A program made the translations under genes and the position numbers. A DNA stretch of 64,000 nucleotides from Candidatus Zixiibacteriota bacterium (GTDB lineage: Bacteria; Desulfobacterota; Binatia; UBA9968). The notes under the pieces are model-generated. The model was not told where the DNA came from, did no database searches, and was given only the letters and a program-made list of their open reading frames with translations. Each line of letters opens with the position of its first letter. Within the stretch, counting starts at the first letter, position 1. The stretch is from the NCBI GenBank assembly GCA_035574315.1, contig DATLYW010000053.1, forward strand, positions 1 to 64,000, in the 5' to 3' direction. Positions 17,376-26,211 of the stretch are shown here, piece after piece.

Positions 17376-18221
17376 ATGCCGAAGGCGACGTTGGACGGAC
17401 TCGAGGTTTATTACGAGATCTACGGCTCCGGGCCGCCGCTCTTGATGCTCGCTCCGGGTGGCTTCGACGCGACCATAGAGAAGTGGCGCACGGCGAGCGC
17501 CTGGACGGGCCTCGACGCGCTGCAAACGCTATCGGCCGGGCACCGGCTCATCGTGTACGATCGGCGCGAGTCGGGGAGATCCGGGGGGCGGGTGGAAAGG
17601 ATCGGCTGGTCGAGTTACAGCCGGCAGGCGAAGGCTCTGCTCGACCACCTGGGGATCGACGCCGCCCACGTCATGGGGGGATGCATGGGCTGTTCGGTCG
17701 CGCTGTCGTTCGCGGTCGACTATCCGTCGGCGACGCGATCGCTGGTGCTCCACTGGCCGGTCGGCGGATACCGCTGGAAGGCGGCCGGGCTGGAACGTTT
17801 CGCCCGACACTATCGGTTCACCGCGGAGCGCGGGCTTGCCGCCGTAGTCGAGCGGGCGCGCACCGGAAAGAGTTTCTGGGCCGATCCAGAGGCCGGACCG
17901 TGGGCGTCGGTGATCGATCAGGATGAGGAATTCGCCCGCGGCTTCTCCGCGCTCGACCCGGAACGCTATCTGGGGATCGTCACGACCAGCGGCCGGGCCC
18001 TTTTCGACCGGGACACGGCGACCGGCGCCGAGCCCGAGCAGCTCCTCGGGGTCAAGGCACCGGCCCTGATCGTGCCTGGCGATGACGCGTCGCACGCCAC
18101 TTCGGCCGCCCATTACCTGCGAGAATGTCTGCCGAACGCGACCTTCTGGAACATCGCCCTGCAGGAGCAGACGACGCGCAAGATCTGCGATCGGGTGCTC
18201 GAGTTCTGCCGCACGCACTAG
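17376..18221 (+). CDS. Alpha/beta hydrolase with cysteine at the nucleophile elbow
   Basis: 281 residues with a very strong ribosome site (AAAGGAGG). The fold is clear: the oxyanion region LLMLAPGG, YDRRESGRS, and the elbow GGCMGCSVAL, in which Cys103 replaces the usual serine of GxSxG. An aspartate lies in VPGDDASH, but where family members place the C-terminal catalytic histidine (GHxxxxE), this protein reads NIALQEQTT, so the histidine is missing or relocated, perhaps to the nearby SHATSAAH segment. Cysteine elbows are usual in dienelactone hydrolases, not in this branch. Substrate unknown. The next gene is a dienelactone hydrolase on the same strand. Confidence 0.82.
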   Translation: MPKATLDGLEVYYEIYGSGPPLLMLAPGGFDATIEKWRTASAWTGLDALQTLSAGHRLIVYDRRESGRSGGRVERIGWSSYSRQAKALLDHLGIDAAHVMGGCMGCSVALSFAVDYPSATRSLVLHWPVGGYRWKAAGLERFARHYRFTAERGLAAVVERARTGKSFWADPEAGPWASVIDQDEEFARGFSALDPERYLGIVTTSGRALFDRDTATGAEPEQLLGVKAPALIVPGDDASHATSAAHYLRECLPNATFWNIALQEQTTRKICDRVLEFCRTH

Positions 18222-18333
18222 CCCCGCGCCGTGTCGTCTTGAGCTCCCGGCGTTCGCCGGGGTGGACCCTCTGGAGGAAATCTGGTAGACAGAGGCGGAT
18301 TTTTCCGAACCATCTCATCAGGAGGCTGTTTTT

Positions 18334-19053
18334 ATGGACGTGACGACCCGCACGATCCAGCTCGACACTACGGACGGAAAGATGGACCTGTTCGAGGCGC
18401 GTCCGAAAGACGGTGGATCCTATCCCGGAGTGGTGGTGTTGATGGAAGCTTTCGGGCTGAACGACCACATCAGGAACGTCACCGAGCGGATCGCGCGCGA
18501 AGGCTATCTCGCCGTCGCTCCGGATCTTTACCACCGCGAAGTCGAGCGAGTGGTGCCGTACAGCGAGCTGCAGAAGGCGATCGCCATGATGAACCGGCTG
18601 CAGGACCCGAAAGTGATGGACGACGTCGGAGCGGCCATTCGCCACCTCAAGTCGCAGAGCGATCTCAAAGGGGGTGCGGTGGGCGTCGTCGGGTTCTGCA
18701 TGGGCGGGCGCTTCACCTACCTCGCGGCCGCGCACCACTCCAGAGACGTCAAAGCTGCGGTCTGCTTCTACGGCGGGGGCATCCCGATGGGCAATCCGAG
18801 CCCCCTGTCGCGGACCGGCGAGATCGCCTGTCCGATCTGTCTGTTCTTCGGCGAAAAGGATCCGCTCATCCCGAAGGAGCACGTGGACCGGATCAAGGCC
18901 GAGCTGATGGCGAAGGGCAGGAACTTCGAGATGGTCGTCTATCCCGACGCCACCCACGGCTTCTTCTGCGACGAGCGGCCGAGCTATCACGAGGCTTCAG
19001 CCCGCGACGCCTGGGAGAAAACCAAGGCCTTTTTCGCTCGGCACTTGAGATAG
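18334..19053 (+). CDS. Dienelactone hydrolase family protein
   Basis: 239 residues. It has the full dienelactone-hydrolase set: Glu38 in LMEAFGLNDH, nucleophile Cys122 in GFCMGG, an aspartate in FFGEKDPLIP and the histidine in ATHGFFCDERPSY. Such enzymes open lactone rings in chlorocatechol and related aromatic breakdown, but many family members act on other esters. A ribosome site (AGGAGG) precedes the ATG. No catechol ring-cleavage gene is nearby, so the pathway is open. Confidence 0.9.
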   Translation: MDVTTRTIQLDTTDGKMDLFEARPKDGGSYPGVVVLMEAFGLNDHIRNVTERIAREGYLAVAPDLYHREVERVVPYSELQKAIAMMNRLQDPKVMDDVGAAIRHLKSQSDLKGGAVGVVGFCMGGRFTYLAAAHHSRDVKAAVCFYGGGIPMGNPSPLSRTGEIACPICLFFGEKDPLIPKEHVDRIKAELMAKGRNFEMVVYPDATHGFFCDERPSYHEASARDAWEKTKAFFARHLR

Positions 19054-19120
19054 TCCGCCACCGCGCTCCGCGGGGCGAGATCCCCGCGAGGACTCCCCGG
19101 CGGCGCCCGAGGGCTCGAAG

Positions 19121-20017
19121 GTGAAGGCGGGCAAGCATCGCGACGAGGTTACGGTCGGGCTGATTCAAATGGCCTGCGGGCGCGATCCTGCGGCCAATTT
19201 CGCGAAGGCGCTGCAGCGAATATCGACGGCGGCCGGACGCGGCGCGCAGATCGTCTGCCTTCAGGAGCTGTTTCGTTCGCGGTACTTCTGCCAGAGCGAG
19301 GATATCCGCAACTTCAAGCTCGCTGAGCCCGTTCCCGGCCCGAGCACCGAGGCGCTCGGCCGGCTGGCGCGTCAGCTGAGCGTGGTGATCATCGCCTCGC
19401 TCTTCGAGAAGAGGTCGGCCGGTGTCTATCACAACACCGCGGTCGTGATCGATGCGGACGGCTCGCTGGTCGGGAAGTACCGCAAGATGCACATCCCCGA
19501 CGATCCGTTGTATTACGAAAAATTCTACTTCACGCCAGGAGATCTCGGCTTTCCGGCATTCGAGACCCGTTACGCGAAGGTGGGAGTGCTCGTCTGCTGG
19601 GACCAGTGGTTTCCGGAAGGCGCCCGGCTCGCCTCGCTGGCGGGGGCGCAAATTCTCTTCTACCCGACCGCGATCGGCTGGTTGCCCGGCGAGCGGCGCG
19701 AAACCGCCCGCGACCAGCGGGCGGCCTGGGAGCTGATCCAACGCTCTCACGCGATCGCCAACGGCGTTTACGTCGCGTCGGCCAACCGGGTCGGCCCGGA
19801 GGGGAAGCTGAGATTCTGGGGCAACTCCTTCGTCGCCGGCCCGTTCGGGGAATTGCTGGGCCGGGCCGGCACCGTGCGGGAGGAGATCCTGATCGCGCGG
19901 TGCGACCTGCGCCGGATCGACATCACGCGGCAAAGCTGGCCGTTTCTCCGGGACCGTCGCGTCGACGCTTACGGCCCGCTGCAGTCGCGAGTCATCGAGG
20001 AATCGAGTCGCCACTGA
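19121..20017 (+). CDS. aguB: N-carbamoylputrescine amidase
   Basis: 298 residues from a GTG start. Nitrilase-fold carbon-nitrogen hydrolase with the Glu-Lys-Cys triad visible as CLQELF, KYRKMHIPDDP and LVCWDQWFPE. The tyrosine-rich stretch YYEKFYFTPGD and the WDQWFPEGAR motif are typical of N-carbamoylputrescine amidase, which releases putrescine, ammonia and carbon dioxide. The agmatine deiminase gene that makes its substrate follows after 10 bp, which strengthens the call. A mild ribosome site (GAAGG) overlaps the start. Confidence 0.94.
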   Translation: MKAGKHRDEVTVGLIQMACGRDPAANFAKALQRISTAAGRGAQIVCLQELFRSRYFCQSEDIRNFKLAEPVPGPSTEALGRLARQLSVVIIASLFEKRSAGVYHNTAVVIDADGSLVGKYRKMHIPDDPLYYEKFYFTPGDLGFPAFETRYAKVGVLVCWDQWFPEGARLASLAGAQILFYPTAIGWLPGERRETARDQRAAWELIQRSHAIANGVYVASANRVGPEGKLRFWGNSFVAGPFGELLGRAGTVREEILIARCDLRRIDITRQSWPFLRDRRVDAYGPLQSRVIEESSRH

Positions 20018-20027
20018 CGGCGAGGCA

Positions 20028-21101
20028 ATGGCGGGAGCGTCCCTGAAATCCGATACCCCGCGGTCCCTGGGCTACGCGATGCCGGCCGAGTGGGCTCCGC
20101 ACGAGGCCACCTGGCTTTCCTGGCCGCACAACTCCCAGACCTGGCCGACCCAGATCGAGCGCGTGCGGGCGGCGTGGGCAACGATGGCCGCCGCGCTCAC
20201 CCCGCACGAGCGGGTCTGTCTTCTGGTCAACGACGCCGCGGAGGAGGCGGATGCGGCCGCGCGTCTGAGGGCGGCGGGAGCCGACGGGCGCAACCTTCGC
20301 TTCTTCAGGATCCCGACGGTGGACGTCTGGATTCGCGATTACGGGCCGACCTTCGTCCTGGGCTCCGGCGCTGCCCCGCTCGCCTGCAACGACTGGATCT
20401 TCAACGGATGGGGAGGGAAGTATCCTGGATACGAGAGGGATGACTCGGTGGCGGAAGCGATCGCTTCCGCTCTCGGGGTGCCGGTGTTCAGGCATCCGGT
20501 CGTGCTCGAGGGCGGATCGTTCGACGTCAACGGAGCCGGGAGCTGCCTTACGACCGAACAGTGCCTTCTGCACCCCAACCGCAATCCCTCCATGGACCGG
20601 CGCGAGATCGAGGAATTCCTCAGGGCCGCGCTCGGCTTGAGCCACGTCATCTGGCTCGGCGAGGGCGTCTGCGGCGACGACACCGACGGCCACGTCGACG
20701 ACATCGCGCGGTTCGTGAACGAGCGGACTGTGGTCTGCGCCCTCGAGGAAAATCCGCGCGATGAGAACTACCGTGCGCTCATGGACAACTACGAACGGCT
20801 CAAGGCGGCTGCGGATCAAGACGGCCACAGGCTGGAAGTGATTCCGCTGCCGTGTCCCCGGCCGATTTTTTTCGAAGACGCGCGGCTGCCCGCGAGCTAC
20901 GCGAACTTCTACATCGCCAACGGGGTCGTCCTCGTTCCGACGTTCGACGATCCGGCGGACGCTCGGGCGCTCGGCGTCCTGCGGGAGCTTTTTCCCGACC
21001 GCGACGTCGTTGCCGTTCCATGCACGGACGTGGTGGCCGGCCTCGGCGCGGTTCATTGCGTAACCCAGCAGCAGCCCCGGGTTTTTCGCCGCGGCCCTTG
21101 A
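20028..21101 (+). CDS. aguA: Agmatine deiminase
   Basis: 357 residues, normal for the family. Guanidino-modifying fold with the substrate motifs PAEWAPHEATWLSWPH at the N-terminus, RDYGPTF, GGSFDVNGAG and DDTDGHVDDIARF, and the catalytic cysteine in the C-terminal GAVHCVTQQQP. It converts agmatine to N-carbamoylputrescine. With aguB it forms a two-step route from agmatine to putrescine. No arginine decarboxylase gene lies in this window, so agmatine must come from elsewhere or from outside. Confidence 0.96.
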   Translation: MAGASLKSDTPRSLGYAMPAEWAPHEATWLSWPHNSQTWPTQIERVRAAWATMAAALTPHERVCLLVNDAAEEADAAARLRAAGADGRNLRFFRIPTVDVWIRDYGPTFVLGSGAAPLACNDWIFNGWGGKYPGYERDDSVAEAIASALGVPVFRHPVVLEGGSFDVNGAGSCLTTEQCLLHPNRNPSMDRREIEEFLRAALGLSHVIWLGEGVCGDDTDGHVDDIARFVNERTVVCALEENPRDENYRALMDNYERLKAAADQDGHRLEVIPLPCPRPIFFEDARLPASYANFYIANGVVLVPTFDDPADARALGVLRELFPDRDVVAVPCTDVVAGLGAVHCVTQQQPRVFRRGP

Positions 21102-21136
21102 CATCGCGGCGGCATCGTTCCTATTCTACGCGTTGT

Positions 21137-21349
21137 ATGGGCCAGCTGATCCAGCTCGAGGCGCTGCACCAGGCGCGCCGACGCCGTTCGGAAAAAATCA
21201 GCATGGAGCAATGCGTGCAGCTGCTCGAGTGGAACTTGAAGAAGAGCCTCGACGACTATTTTTCTTCGCCGCGCGAGGAGCGATCCATACGCGCCACACA
21301 GATCCGCAAGCTCAGCGAAATCCTGGAATACGCGCTGAGACTGCTCTAG
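21137..21349 (+). CDS. Small conserved-looking hypothetical protein, 70 residues
   Basis: 70 residues from the ATG of MGQLIQLEALHQ. An in-frame ORF runs much further upstream through aguA but that part is a shadow of aguA. The protein is helical, charged and without cysteines or membrane segments, with DDYFSSPREERS in the middle. It lies 35 bp after aguA and could be co-transcribed. No family recognised. GC-rich third positions and a sharp start after a non-coding gap argue that it is real. Confidence 0.5.
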   Translation: MGQLIQLEALHQARRRRSEKISMEQCVQLLEWNLKKSLDDYFSSPREERSIRATQIRKLSEILEYALRLL

Positions 21350-21577
21350 TCCTGCCACGATCCGACGTGGAGCCTTTCGGTTCATTTATGGTCCCCGGTT
21401 TGTCCCGCCTTGGAAAACGCCTCTCCCGCGCTCATGCGAGCTTTGGGGCCGTGGAACGGCGGCTCGGGCAGCGCGGCGGGAGGCCGCTCCCCACGGCCGG
21501 ACCGGATCCGAAGGTTTCCGCACCGAACCCGCCGGACGGCGGTGCCGGATAGCGAGGACGGCTGAGGGGGCGGCGAA

Positions 21578-23020
21578 ATGCGCTTGAGCCTGTTCACTCG
21601 GCTGTTCATCGGGTACGTCGCGGTTTTCGCTCTGGCGGGCGCCGTCGGTCTTTACGCGATCGAAGAGCTCCGGGGACTCGACCGCATCACCCGCTCCATC
21701 CTCGAGAAGGACAACCGCATCGTCGAATTCGAGAAGCGACTCGCAGACAGCCACCTCTCGATGGTGCGCTACGAGCGCAAGTTCGTGATCACCAGGGATC
21801 CCGTTCTGTTTCGGGAGTTCGAGCGCTTTCGTGGAGACTTCGAGCGCGCCCTCGACCAGGCGTCGGCGGTGGCCGAGACGACGGTAAGGCCATTGCTCGA
21901 CGCGGTGCGGGCCGTGCATCAACGGTATCTGGAGGTCCTCGGCGAGGAGCTGGAAAGCGTCAGGGCGGACCGGCCGTATCCCGCCGCCCGGATCAAGAGC
22001 GAGAAGGACAGGCTCTCCGATCAGATCCTCGCCGGGCTGGAGAAACTGAAATCCGAGCGCCACCGCGAGATGCTGGAAAAGGTCGGAGAGCTGGCGGAAG
22101 CCGGGGCGCGGGCGCGGCGGGTCGCCGGCGGCGTCACGATCGCCGGGCTCTTTTTCATTCTCCTCGTCTCGCTCGCCATCACGCGCAGCGTGACGCGGCC
22201 GGTTTCGCTCCTCAAGAACAAGACCGGCGAGATCGCCAAGGGACGATTCGACGGAGATTTGCGCATCGTTTCTCCGCCGGAGATCTCCGAACTCGCCGCG
22301 TCATTCAACCTGATGTGCCGGAAGCTCAACGAGATCGACAGGATGAAGGCGGATTTCTACGCGTCGATGTCGCACGAGCTGCGCACGCCGCTTACTTCGA
22401 TCAAAGAGGGAACGGGGCTTCTCCTGGATGGAATCGGGGGGGAGACGACGGAGCGCCAGAAAAAACTCCTGAGGATTATCGCGGAGGAAAGCAACCGGCT
22501 GATCGGCCTGGTGAACTCGCTCCTGGACCTTTCCAAGATGGAAGCGGGGATGATGAGCTACAGTTTCCGCAGAAGCAGCCTGGCCCCGCTCATCCATCAG
22601 GCCGTCGGCGAGATCGTACCGTTGGTGGAAGCGAAGCAGATCAAGCTCGAAACGGAGATTGCCGGAACGCTTCCCGACCTCAACCTCGATCCGGAGCGGA
22701 TTTTGCAGGCGCTCCGCAATCTCATCGGCAACGCGGTGAAGTTCACGCCGAAAAACGGCCTGGTTCGCATTGCCGCGGAGGCGGTGGACGGGAAGGTTCG
22801 CGTCTCGGTGAAGGATACCGGACCGGGAATTCCTCCGGAAAACCTCGGCACGATCTTCGAGAAATTCCAGCAGGCCAGACCCCAGGGCCCGTATTCCGCC
22901 AACGGAACCGGCCTCGGGCTCGCCATCGCCAAGCACATCATAACCTCTCATTCCGGGGAGATATGGGCCGAAAACGATCCAGAGCAGGGCAGCAGGTTTA
23001 CCTTTGCCTTGCCCTTTTGA
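21578..23020 (+). CDS. Membrane sensor histidine kinase, GlrK/QseE-type
   Basis: 480 residues. Membrane segments at about residues 8-28 and 183-202 bracket a helical periplasmic domain (four-helix-bundle type) of about 150 residues. A HAMP linker follows (SVTRPVSLLKNKTGEIAKG), then HisKA with SHELRTPL (His266) and an HATPase domain with NLIGNAVKFT, DTGPGIP and GTGLGLAIAKHI. Gene order kinase, lipoprotein, sigma54-type regulator is that of enterobacterial glrK-qseG-glrR. In those bacteria the kinase senses envelope stress. The last 58 bp overlap the lipoprotein gene. Confidence 0.9.
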   Translation: MRLSLFTRLFIGYVAVFALAGAVGLYAIEELRGLDRITRSILEKDNRIVEFEKRLADSHLSMVRYERKFVITRDPVLFREFERFRGDFERALDQASAVAETTVRPLLDAVRAVHQRYLEVLGEELESVRADRPYPAARIKSEKDRLSDQILAGLEKLKSERHREMLEKVGELAEAGARARRVAGGVTIAGLFFILLVSLAITRSVTRPVSLLKNKTGEIAKGRFDGDLRIVSPPEISELAASFNLMCRKLNEIDRMKADFYASMSHELRTPLTSIKEGTGLLLDGIGGETTERQKKLLRIIAEESNRLIGLVNSLLDLSKMEAGMMSYSFRRSSLAPLIHQAVGEIVPLVEAKQIKLETEIAGTLPDLNLDPERILQALRNLIGNAVKFTPKNGLVRIAAEAVDGKVRVSVKDTGPGIPPENLGTIFEKFQQARPQGPYSANGTGLGLAIAKHIITSHSGEIWAENDPEQGSRFTFALPF

Positions 23021-23499
23021 CCGTGCTCTCGGGCTGCGCGCTCTTCCGGCCGCCTCTCGAGCCCAAGCCGGTCGAACCGCCCGAGCCGATCGTCCTGCCG
23101 CCGGAGCCCCCTCGTCCGCCGGGCATAATTTCTCGGGAAACCGCCGAGGAGCGGGAGCGGCGGGAAGCCCGGGAGCGCCTCGCGCTGGCCCAAAATTTGC
23201 TGTCGAGCGGTGATTACGAGGCTGCGCTCCGCGAAAGCCAGCGGGTAGTGGAACTGATGAGGGACAAGGCACCGGCCGACGCGGCGGTTTTCAACATGGG
23301 ACTGATCTTTGCCCATCCCAAAAACCCCAAGCGGGACAACCGGCGCGCCATTGCCTACTTCAACCGGGTCATCAAGAACTATCCTGAAAGCGGCCTCGCC
23401 GAGCAGGCGCGGATCTGGGTGGGCGTTCTGGACGGCGTGGAGAAGTTGAAGCAGGTGGATCTGGAAATCGAAGAGCGAAAAAGGGACCGTTCGCGGTAG
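22963..23499 (+). CDS. QseG-like lipoprotein with TPR-like C-terminal part
   Basis: 178 residues from an ATG that lies inside the end of the kinase gene, in another frame. Signal peptide with lipobox LSGC (Cys25), a long proline/glutamate-rich linker (residues 30-60), then helices resembling a TPR pair (ALAQNLLSSGDYEAALRESQRVVEL and IAYFNRVIKNYPES). In enterobacteria QseG is an outer-membrane lipoprotein that binds and controls the partner kinase; position and form match, so that role is a reasonable inference. A long in-frame extension upstream is only a shadow of the kinase. Confidence 0.8.
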   Translation: MGRKRSRAGQQVYLCLALLTVLSGCALFRPPLEPKPVEPPEPIVLPPEPPRPPGIISRETAEERERREARERLALAQNLLSSGDYEAALRESQRVVELMRDKAPADAAVFNMGLIFAHPKNPKRDNRRAIAYFNRVIKNYPESGLAEQARIWVGVLDGVEKLKQVDLEIEERKRDRSR

Positions 23500-23507
23500 G
23501 AAGGGCC

Positions 23508-24932
23508 ATGGCAGGCGGACGTATACTGGTCGTGGATGACGACGCCAACCTGGTCGAGCTGGTGAAGATGAGGCTCGAAGCCTCGGGTTTCGACGTCACC
23601 ACGGCGATGACCTCGCAGGAGGCGCTGGACGCGGTTCGAGCCAAGCCGCTCGATCTCTGCCTCTTCGATCTCATGCTCGCGAACGGCAACGGCATCTCGC
23701 TGATGGAAGAGGTTCACTCGGTCATACCCGACATGCCCACGATCATCCTGACGGCGCACGGGTCGATCGAGAGCGCGGTCGAGGCGATGCGTCGGGGCGC
23801 CTACAGCTATGTCACCAAGCCCTTCGATCCGCGTGACCTTCTCCTGCAGATCGACCGGGCGCTCGAGCACCGCCGGCTCAATACCGAGATCCGGCGGCTC
23901 AAGGAGCTGCTCGAAGAGAAATACAACTTCGACAACATCATCGCCCGAAGCTCGAAAATGCGCGCGGTGCTGGATGTCGTGACGCGCATCGCCAAGCTCG
24001 ATTCGACCGTCCACATTCACGGGGAAAGCGGCACGGGCAAGGAACTGATTGCGAAAGCCATTCATCTGGCGAGCGGAAGGAAAGACAAGCCCTTCGTGGC
24101 GCTGAACTGCGCCGCGCTGCCGGAGACGCTTCTCGAAAGCGAGCTCTTCGGTCACGAGAAAGGGGCCTTCACCGGCGCGCTCAAGAGCACCAAGGGGCTT
24201 TTCACGCAGGCCGACGGCGGGACGTTGTTCCTCGACGAGATCGGCGACATGCCGTTGTCGACGCAGTCCAAGCTGCTGCGCGTCCTGCAGGAACGACAGT
24301 TCTATCCGGTCGGCAGCGAGGTCGCGGTCGAGGTCGACGTCCGAGTGATCGTCGCCACCAACAAGGACCTCGAAGAACAAGTTCGCAAGGGCCTGTTCCG
24401 CGACGATCTCTTCTACCGAATCCACGTCATTCCGATCCATCTGCCGCCGCTGCGGGAAAGAAAAGAAGACATCGTGCCGCTCGTGGAAAGCTTCCTCAAG
24501 AAGTTCAGCCAGCAGATGAAAAAGGACGTGAAAGGAATCGCTCCGGAAGCGCTGCGAAAATTGATGCTCCACGACTGGCCGGGAAATGTCCGGGAGCTGG
24601 AGAATACCATCGAGTACGCCGTGGCCATGACCCAGAAGGACCTGATCACCGAGGATTACGTCCTGCAGGCCAGGAACGCCCCGGTGGAAGCTGCGGAAAA
24701 ACCGGATCGGGAGGCGGCCCGCGGGGGAGCCGACGGGTTGCGTCCGCTGAAGGACGCCCGCGACGCCTTCGAGCGGGACTACCTGGTGCAGGTGCTGTCA
24801 ATGACCGAGGGAAATGTGAGCCAGGCCGCCAGGCTCGCCGGCAAGTACCGAGCGGATTTCTACGACCTGCTGAAGAAACACGACCTCAAAGTGGAAGCCT
24901 TCAAGCGCGGAAAATCGACTCTCGCAAACTGA
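23508..24932 (+). CDS. glrR: Sigma54-dependent response regulator, GlrR-type
   Basis: 474 residues. Receiver with VVDDDANL and phospho-acceptor D54 (LFDLM), then an AAA+ domain with GESGTGKE (Walker A), GAFTGA (the loop that touches sigma54) and GGTLFLDEIGD (Walker B), and a Fis-type helix-turn-helix at the C-terminus. The end GNVSQAARLAGKYRADFYDLLKKH closely follows the E. coli GlrR ending as I remember it. It should activate sigma54 promoters when phosphorylated by the kinase at 21578. Start 8 bp after the lipoprotein gene. A candidate sigma54 promoter lies 120 bp downstream. Confidence 0.9.
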   Translation: MAGGRILVVDDDANLVELVKMRLEASGFDVTTAMTSQEALDAVRAKPLDLCLFDLMLANGNGISLMEEVHSVIPDMPTIILTAHGSIESAVEAMRRGAYSYVTKPFDPRDLLLQIDRALEHRRLNTEIRRLKELLEEKYNFDNIIARSSKMRAVLDVVTRIAKLDSTVHIHGESGTGKELIAKAIHLASGRKDKPFVALNCAALPETLLESELFGHEKGAFTGALKSTKGLFTQADGGTLFLDEIGDMPLSTQSKLLRVLQERQFYPVGSEVAVEVDVRVIVATNKDLEEQVRKGLFRDDLFYRIHVIPIHLPPLRERKEDIVPLVESFLKKFSQQMKKDVKGIAPEALRKLMLHDWPGNVRELENTIEYAVAMTQKDLITEDYVLQARNAPVEAAEKPDREAARGGADGLRPLKDARDAFERDYLVQVLSMTEGNVSQAARLAGKYRADFYDLLKKHDLKVEAFKRGKSTLAN

Positions 24933-24962
24933 GCGCATCCCCCGCCTTTGCACGGAAAATAC

Positions 24963-24980
24963 CCCTACAGCGGTGTAGGG
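24963..24980. promoter_or_regulatory. Palindrome upstream of the sigma54 promoter, candidate activator site
   Basis: CCCTACA-GCGG-TGTAGGG is a perfect 7-bp inverted repeat with a 4-bp centre. It lies 75-90 bp upstream of the -24 element at 25054, the normal range for enhancer sites of sigma54 activators. It could instead be a hairpin ending glrR, but no T-run follows. Confidence 0.45.
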
Positions 24981-25053
24981 AAAATCATACGATTCTTGCG
25001 GCTGCACATCTGAGCTGTTCGATTCTATTTTGCTTTTTAATCCAAAATTCCCG

Positions 25054-25070
25054 TGGCACACGTTTTGGTA
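25054..25070 (+). promoter_or_regulatory. Candidate sigma54 promoter of the OmpA-domain lipoprotein
   Basis: TGGCAC at 25054-25059 and TTGGTA at 25065-25070 give GG-N10-GG, the -24/-12 spacing of sigma54 promoters. The -12 element has G where the consensus TTGC has C. It is directly downstream of a gene for a sigma54 activator and about 75 bp upstream of the next coding start. Confidence 0.55.
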
Positions 25071-25145
25071 TTAGCGCGCCTGTTTTACTTCATGGTGTAA
25101 ACAGTGGGCGCATGGGGCGCATATAAAGTTCAAGGAGGACAGAAC

Positions 25146-25868
25146 ATGACGATCAAGAGTTTGATCGCGGCGGGTGCATTTGGGTCCCTGCTCATGGCTC
25201 AGGGATGCATCGCCACGCGCGATTGGGTAAGGGAGCAGATGGATCCGGTGAACGCCCGGGTAACTCAGAGCGAAGGGCGGCTGACCCAGGCCGAGGGTCA
25301 GATCAGCAGCCTCGGCACGCGAATGAGCGGGGTCGAGGGCAAGCTCGGGCAGTTCGAAGGCAGGCTGGGGCAGGTCGATGAGAAGGCCGAAAGAGCGCTC
25401 AAAGCGATCGGGAACCTCAGGCTCGAGCGCAAGATCGTGATCGACATGAAAGAAGGCGCCAACTTCGCGTTCAATTCGGCCAGTCTTCCCGCGGAGGCCC
25501 GCCGGGAGATCGACGGTTTTCTGAGTGATCTCAAAGGCGAGGCAGGGGGCGAGGGGACTTTCTTCGTCGTTGCGGGTCATACCGACAACGTCGGTCCCGA
25601 AGACTACAACTACGAGCTGGGAAAACGCCGGGCGGATGCCGTGAGCCGATACCTGATCACGCAAAAGAAGCTCGATCCCATGCGCGTCGTCTCGGTTTCG
25701 TACGGAGAGAGCTCGCCGTTGATGGACAACAAGACGCCGCAGGGGCGGGCCAAGAATCGCAGGGTCGAAATCCTGGTGTACCGCGAAGGGATCACGACGG
25801 GGGCCACCGCGGGTCAACCCGGCCCGCAGGCGTCCCAGCCCGCGGAGCAACAGGTCAGCCAGAGATAG
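25146..25868 (+). CDS. OmpA-domain lipoprotein with coiled-coil stalk
   Basis: 240 residues from the ATG after AAGGAGGAC; a longer in-frame start adds 14 residues. Lipobox MAQGC gives lipidated Cys21. Residues 37-90 carry heptad-like repeats (SEGRLTQAEGQISSLGTRMSGVEG and the like) that should form a coiled coil, followed by an OmpA C-terminal domain with FAFNSASL, VAGHTDNVGPEDYNYELGKRR and NRRVEI for peptidoglycan binding, and a Gln/Pro/Ala-rich tail. It probably braces the outer membrane to the wall. A strong terminator follows. It is likely a target of the adjacent GlrR-type regulator. Confidence 0.88.
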   Translation: MTIKSLIAAGAFGSLLMAQGCIATRDWVREQMDPVNARVTQSEGRLTQAEGQISSLGTRMSGVEGKLGQFEGRLGQVDEKAERALKAIGNLRLERKIVIDMKEGANFAFNSASLPAEARREIDGFLSDLKGEAGGEGTFFVVAGHTDNVGPEDYNYELGKRRADAVSRYLITQKKLDPMRVVSVSYGESSPLMDNKTPQGRAKNRRVEILVYREGITTGATAGQPGPQASQPAEQQVSQR

Positions 25869-25891
25869 ACCGCGTGGCGACCTCCCTAAAC

Positions 25892-25929
25892 AAAAGAGAA
25901 AGGGCGGGGGGTCCCGCCCTTTCTCTTTT
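25892..25929 (+). terminator. Intrinsic terminator after the OmpA-domain lipoprotein
   Basis: A 17-bp perfect stem (25892-25908 with 25913-25929), 4-nt loop GGGT, ending in a T-rich arm. It ends the glrR-region transcription on the plus strand. Confidence 0.9.
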
Positions 25930-26211
25930 CTAGAACCTGTCTCGGAATGCGCTTTTAGCGATTTTCGGGTACCTGGTTCAGCTACCCCCAGGCCAGGAAG
26001 GACGACATCCGGGGGAATTCTCCTCCGAAAACCTTCACTTCATGGTGTTACACCGGCGCGTGGCCGAGATCGGCGGCGGCGCCGCGGTTCAGTATTCGCA
26101 GGTTCACGGTTCCTCGTAAAGAACCAGGAACCGAAAACTCTTCCTGTCCCGACCCCCCGCCCATTTCTCAACGATGAAGTCTTCCGTGACCCGCGCCGGG
26201 GCCTGGAAGCA
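25930..26211. other. Intergenic region with short palindromes, no gene seen
   Basis: No convincing reading frame. It holds GGTGTTACACC (26044-26054) and a 7-bp inverted repeat GGTTCCT/AGGAACC (26108-26114 with 26126-26132). The string ACTTCATGGTGT near 26036 also occurs upstream of the OmpA lipoprotein at about 25086. I cannot assign a role. Confidence 0.4.
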
